From assembly GCF_036884655.1 (NCBI RefSeq), contig NC_088330.1, positions 36,438,501 through 36,502,500 on the forward strand: 64,000 bases of DNA. The letters run 5' to 3'. The stretch is from Musa acuminata AAA Group (taxonomy: Eukaryota > Streptophyta > Magnoliopsida > Zingiberales > Musaceae). Shown in pieces: positions 60,362 through 64,000 of this stretch. Position numbers and translations under genes: made by a program. Position 1 is the stretch's first letter; the number at the start of each line of letters is the position of its first letter. A model generated the notes under the pieces. It did not search any database. It was not told the origin of the DNA and saw nothing but the letters and a program-made list of their open reading frames with translations.

Positions 60362-61795
60362 CGTTGAATCTCAGATTTTGATGATAAAATCAATTGAAAG
60401 TGTTTATGATTTGATCTATGTTTTGAGTGACGCAGGAAGCTTTGATCAAGGGGAGAAAATTAAAGCAGGAAGAATCATGTTGGGTCGGAGAAAAACATGT
60501 CAGAAGATTAGACGCCGCGTCGAAGGATCGGTCGACGTATCGACAGAAGGCTTCGGGCCATGGTTCGGACATTGGGTCAAGAAGAGCATAAATTGCATCA
60601 AGGAAATCGGAGTTCCGGAGGTCAATTAGCCGATTAGGCAATAGGCCGCAAGAGAGAACGATGCGTCGAAGAATCAAACGAAGCGTCGATGAACTAATGA
60701 CATGCCGGACAACATTTGATTCAAGCTTTGTAATAATTGTCTAGATCGAAGTAGATTTTGAGTGTGTAGGATTAACTATGATAGCGATTAAGGCATAAAG
60801 CAAAATGAAGTCCCAAAGTCAAGAACGAGACTTCGTTGGGAGTTCGAGAGTTCGTTCTGAACGTTTGTTCTGCCAAAATTGATCGAGAAGTCCAGGAGCT
60901 TGCCAAAGAAGCTCATCGCAACTCGTTAAGAAGATCGTCGTGAAGTCCAGAAGCTTGCCGGGAGTCCACTAAAATATTGCTGAGAGATTGTTAGAAGAAA
61001 CTTAGACTTACCGAACTTATTTAGCTTAGTGTATGCCTTAAAATTTATAGTTAGCACATAATTGGGTTGGAATTGGGCTAAGGAGCCAATTGACCCAAGT
61101 TTGAGTTGTGTTGGGCCAAGTGAAAGGCCCAAACAGTAACCCAATAGGTGGAATCGTCATGGCATAGTCTCTAAGACTGTGTCAAACGATGGTACTGCCC
61201 AACATAGGTAATGGTACAACCAAGACCCGGGAAATCCGGGATGAGACCTTTTTAAACTCCAAGTTTAAATCTACTTGAGGCTTATAAATACCTTTCTCAT
61301 CATTGGTTAATATATACATAGCTTAAAAGTGGGAAAATACTATTGCAATCAATTGAGAGATCCCCTCCTCTAATTCTAAGTTTAGAATTTTATTTAGGGA
61401 GGAGTTAGTGCTTGTAAAAGGTTGTCTCCTAAATATGTAAAAAGGAGGCGAGGGGTGTAAAATGGTAGTTGATATTCGCCCATTGAAAGAAGATTGTTAA
61501 TCAATGCCGGTGGCCTCGATGGAAGGGGAATCGGTGAAGTGGATGTAGGTCATGATGATCGAACCATTATAAAAATCTGATTTATATTTATTTTATATAA
61601 TTTATCTTTACTGTAAACTATTTTACTTTTACTATGCTTCTATACGCTTTCAAGTTAAACATATTACATATATGGGTTTTATCGGATATCGAATTTAATC
61701 GAAATGAAATTTCTAAATTGATATTTTTATCATATACGGACCGATATTAGATTTAATCGAAATAAAATTTTTAAATCGACGTTTTTATCATTACA
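60362..61795 (+). mobile_element. SIRE-like Ty1/copia LTR, probably solo
   Basis: The start, GTTGAATCTCAGATTTTGATG, is the usual opening of SIRE/Maximus-type LTRs, with the first TG altered. A TATA box (TATAAATA, 61283-61290) and a GTGGATGTAGGTC segment near 61540 fit the LTR core. No primer site or gag follows, so it is probably a solo LTR. The right end, near ATCATTACA, is uncertain; an imperfect 63-bp repeat lies just before it (61683-61795). Confidence 0.5.
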
Positions 61796-62339
61796 CTAAT
61801 TTGATACTTAACTCGATCCTAACACAAATTTGATATTTAACTCTCTTGGTAGGTAAATATTTATATAATAATCTATTAGAGCAAATGATCTGAAACTAAA
61901 CCCAATTCAAGTAATTGATTTAAGATATTTAAACATAATTATTTTTCTAATATGGGCGTATCTAAAATTTGATTAAAAAGTAAATTAATCCGAATAAAAA
62001 AGGAATAATATATCCTGTAACCCTCCCTCTCCATCAAGATGCGTGCGGCCAATCCCATACAAATCGTCATATCGATGGTATTTGGAACACTGCACACATT
62101 TAACTGGTCATCCCCACCACCGACCAGATCTTGTCGGACTTCGTTTTCCACCGCTAGTGGACGCTTAAATCACGCTCATGTCGGTCAAAGTCATCTTCGT
62201 TTACTCCGACTCACGAGAGAAAGGACTGCAGAACGAGCCGAGTCAAAAAAAGACGGTAGAATATTTTTTGTCCTCCGGACCGAAATCATGAGCTACTTGG
62301 AATTGAATGATACTTTTTGTTAGAAAAATAAGGATGATG

Positions 62340-62995
62340 GAGGAAAAAGAGAAACTGTTAATTTTATTAGATTTAAATATTTAAATATATATTCACAATC
62401 ACATCAAAACTATATTCATAAAAGATAAAAACTAAGGAGTGAATGCTATTTTTCTATTTGTAAGATATTTTGATAATTTTATAGACATATCAATATTTAA
62501 GGAGAAGATTTTGTCTTCTTTCTGAAAGATCGAAATCGTTTCCAAAATGTAAAATTCTACCTTCATCCAAGATTATCAATTTAGATCATCTTTGATTAAA
62601 TTAAGCTTAGTCTCAATACTTCCCCTTAAGGTTAATTTTTCTTTCATTCAATGTACTAAGAAATGACTTGGTAGATAGATAAAATAAAATTTTAAGTCTT
62701 GACATCAACTTCATTTGTATTCACGTACTCTCAAATAAAATAAAATTTCAAGTCATTATGCTTTGTTCCTTTGGTGATACACTGAGTTATTTACTAGTGC
62801 AACGAGGGATTTATTATCGATGTAAATTTATATTATTTTTTATTTGATATGCACCGTCTTTAGCAAGCTTTTTAACCATATAGCATGACAGATGCCATAA
62901 TATATTCAGTTTTACAAATTAAGAGTTTCACAATTGAGAGATATAAAATACAAATATGGATGTGTTGCTTCAAAGCGTTTCTCCTCCCAATTATT
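62340..62995 (-). pseudogene. Second Ty1/copia 3' relic
   Basis: The minus strand shows YIDNKSLVALVNNSVYH-like coding (about 62830-62780) and, at about 62633-62609, LRGSIET, the usual last residues of a copia polyprotein. Several frameshifts and stops lie between. The AT-rich remainder toward 62340 may be LTR. It differs in sequence from the relic at 59.5 kb. Confidence 0.55.
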
Positions 62996-62999
62996 ATCG

Positions 63000-63393
63000 G
63001 AATATTAAAAAAATTAAAATGATTAGAACTTGAATAAAATAATCAATGGGAGAGAATATCTTTGATATAATACAAAATCTTTTTCATAACTTTACAATGA
63101 GTTGATTTAGGCTCGTCTATGAATCAACTCACTAATCCAACGTCATATAAAATATCTGATCTCAATGTTAAATATCTTAAGCAGTAACTAAACTCTTATA
63201 AAAAGTTACCGCTATCGTTTTGCCTTCATCATCATGACACTATAATCCATATTGGGTTGCAGACAGTCAACGATTGCAGTCAGCTTCCACCAACGATTGA
63301 AAAAGGAAAACGAAAGGGAAATCACTATGTACTTCCCGCTGCCATAGACGAACCACTCGATCAGTCTTTCCTTTCTCCTTATTCTTCTCCTTG
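63000..63393. other. Upstream region of the small secreted protein gene
   Basis: AT-rich to about 63230, then more mixed toward the TATA box. No other gene-like feature. Confidence 0.4.
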
Positions 63394-63400
63394 TATATAA
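63394..63400 (+). promoter_or_regulatory. TATA box of the small secreted protein gene
   Basis: TATATAA, followed by a GA-rich start region and the first ATG at 63454. The distance would place transcription start around 63425, giving a leader of about 30 nt without upstream ATGs. Confidence 0.65.
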
Positions 63401-63453
63401 GAGAAGGGACAGAGTTCTGGTAGCAAGAGCAGCAGCAACATCAAAAATATCAT

Positions 63454-63783
63454 ATGGGGAATCATCACCGAGCTCGTTTCACCCTCATGACCTCCTCCTT
63501 CATCATCATCATCATCATGTTTTGGTTGGCAGCATTGCAGCCGGCAGAGGTGGACGCCGGGCGGCCGATACCGAGTAGGTGGGTCGACCCAGATCTCCAG
63601 TTGCCGTCGCTGCCTCAGGGTACCACTCTTCCGAGGTCTTCTCTGGACACTTGCCCCGGATCCGCTTGCCGAAGGTCTGGTTGCGGCGATGATTGTCAGG
63701 CGCCTGTCAGCGAGCTGAAGCCTCCAGATCGAAGGCAAAATCCATATAAGACTACCGTGAATCCACCCCCACGCCGACCATAA
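63454..63783 (+). CDS. Small secreted four-cysteine protein, family unknown
   Basis: A 109-aa single-exon ORF. An isoleucine-rich hydrophobic core (residues 16-28) and the small residues before VDA-GRP predict a signal peptide cut near residue 35. The mature part of about 74 aa is proline- and arginine-rich with four cysteines spaced C67-x4-C72-x4-C77-x3-C81, then a basic tail ending NPYKTTVNPPPRRP. It does not fit the CLE, IDA, CEP, RGF, PSK, EPF or RALF consensus that I know. A TATA box 54-60 nt upstream supports it as a real gene. It may be a signalling or defence peptide precursor; that is inference from its layout only. Confidence 0.65.
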   Translation: MGNHHRARFTLMTSSFIIIIIMFWLAALQPAEVDAGRPIPSRWVDPDLQLPSLPQGTTLPRSSLDTCPGSACRRSGCGDDCQAPVSELKPPDRRQNPYKTTVNPPPRRP

Positions 63784-63820
63784 GCCTCCAGTGGGCTTCC
63801 CATGCATCGTTGAAGTCGAT

Positions 63821-64000
63821 CGAGTATATGCATGTTTCTGTTTTCTCAGCTTGCTTCTGTCCGCAGCAACAAAAATATTCCAAGACAATAGAAGTTCCTA
63901 TTTTGTGCTCGAGTTTTGTCAAGGTTTCTTGGATTACTGGGTGTGTTAGATGTGCTTGTGCCATCTAATTCGAGTATATGCATGTTCCTGTTTTCTCAGC
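63821..64000 (+). repeat. Direct repeat at 150-bp period, running off the window end
   Basis: A 30-bp block starting CGAGTATATGCATG at 63821 recurs at 63971 with one mismatch and reaches the last base. The second copy is cut by the window, so the true unit length is unknown. It lies just after the secreted protein gene, probably in its 3' part. Confidence 0.75.

Overview
The window is nuclear DNA of a flowering plant. It has spliced genes with GT-AG introns, GC-rich first exons, AT-rich introns and intergenic DNA, long TA/GA microsatellites, and decayed Ty3/gypsy and Ty1/copia pieces. The GC-rich promoters and first exons, with the repeat families seen, suggest a commelinid monocot, possibly the banana family (Musaceae). 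That is an inference from recognition only; no search was run.

Layout. 1-8.3 kb is mostly intergenic: simple repeats and two GC-rich islands without a convincing gene. The first certain gene is TIME FOR COFFEE (TIC, + strand, 8628-14555, 13 exons, 1591 aa), with three G-boxes and three small upstream ORFs before its start. 14.6-21.8 kb is intergenic; it holds an imperfect hairpin, long TA tracts, a GC-rich orphan region and, near 19.9 kb on the minus strand, a fragment resembling a broken TIC paralogue. The second gene is a TOM2A-type tetraspanin (minus strand, 29197-21807, 6 exons, 283 aa). Its 5 kb first intron carries a truncated Ty3/gypsy element (LTR, primer site, gag, zinc knuckle, protease end) in the same orientation. 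Just upstream of its start, a 427-bp segment is tandemly duplicated and a 100-bp module inside it is present four times.

The third gene is UPF1 (+ strand, 32780-51034, 29 exons, 1268 aa), the central helicase of nonsense-mediated mRNA decay. All 29 exons could be placed in phase. Its introns hold tandem duplications and foldback elements, and its last intron is 69 nt with no in-frame stop, so retention would insert 23 residues. The fourth gene is an intronless ATL-type RING-H2 ubiquitin ligase (minus strand, 57080-56007). The last is a 109-aa secreted, four-cysteine protein of unknown family (+ strand, 63454-63783) with a well placed TATA box. Between them, 57.3-63.3 kb is largely retrotransposon debris: one SIRE-like LTR and two degenerate copia RNase H tails.

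The five genes do not form a pathway; they cover clock regulation, membrane organisation, RNA quality control, ubiquitination and secretion. The most unusual features are the amplified G-box module upstream of the tetraspanin, the TIC-like relic about 5 kb from the intact TIC, the TIC upstream ORFs, the in-frame UPF1 intron and the unclassified secreted peptide.
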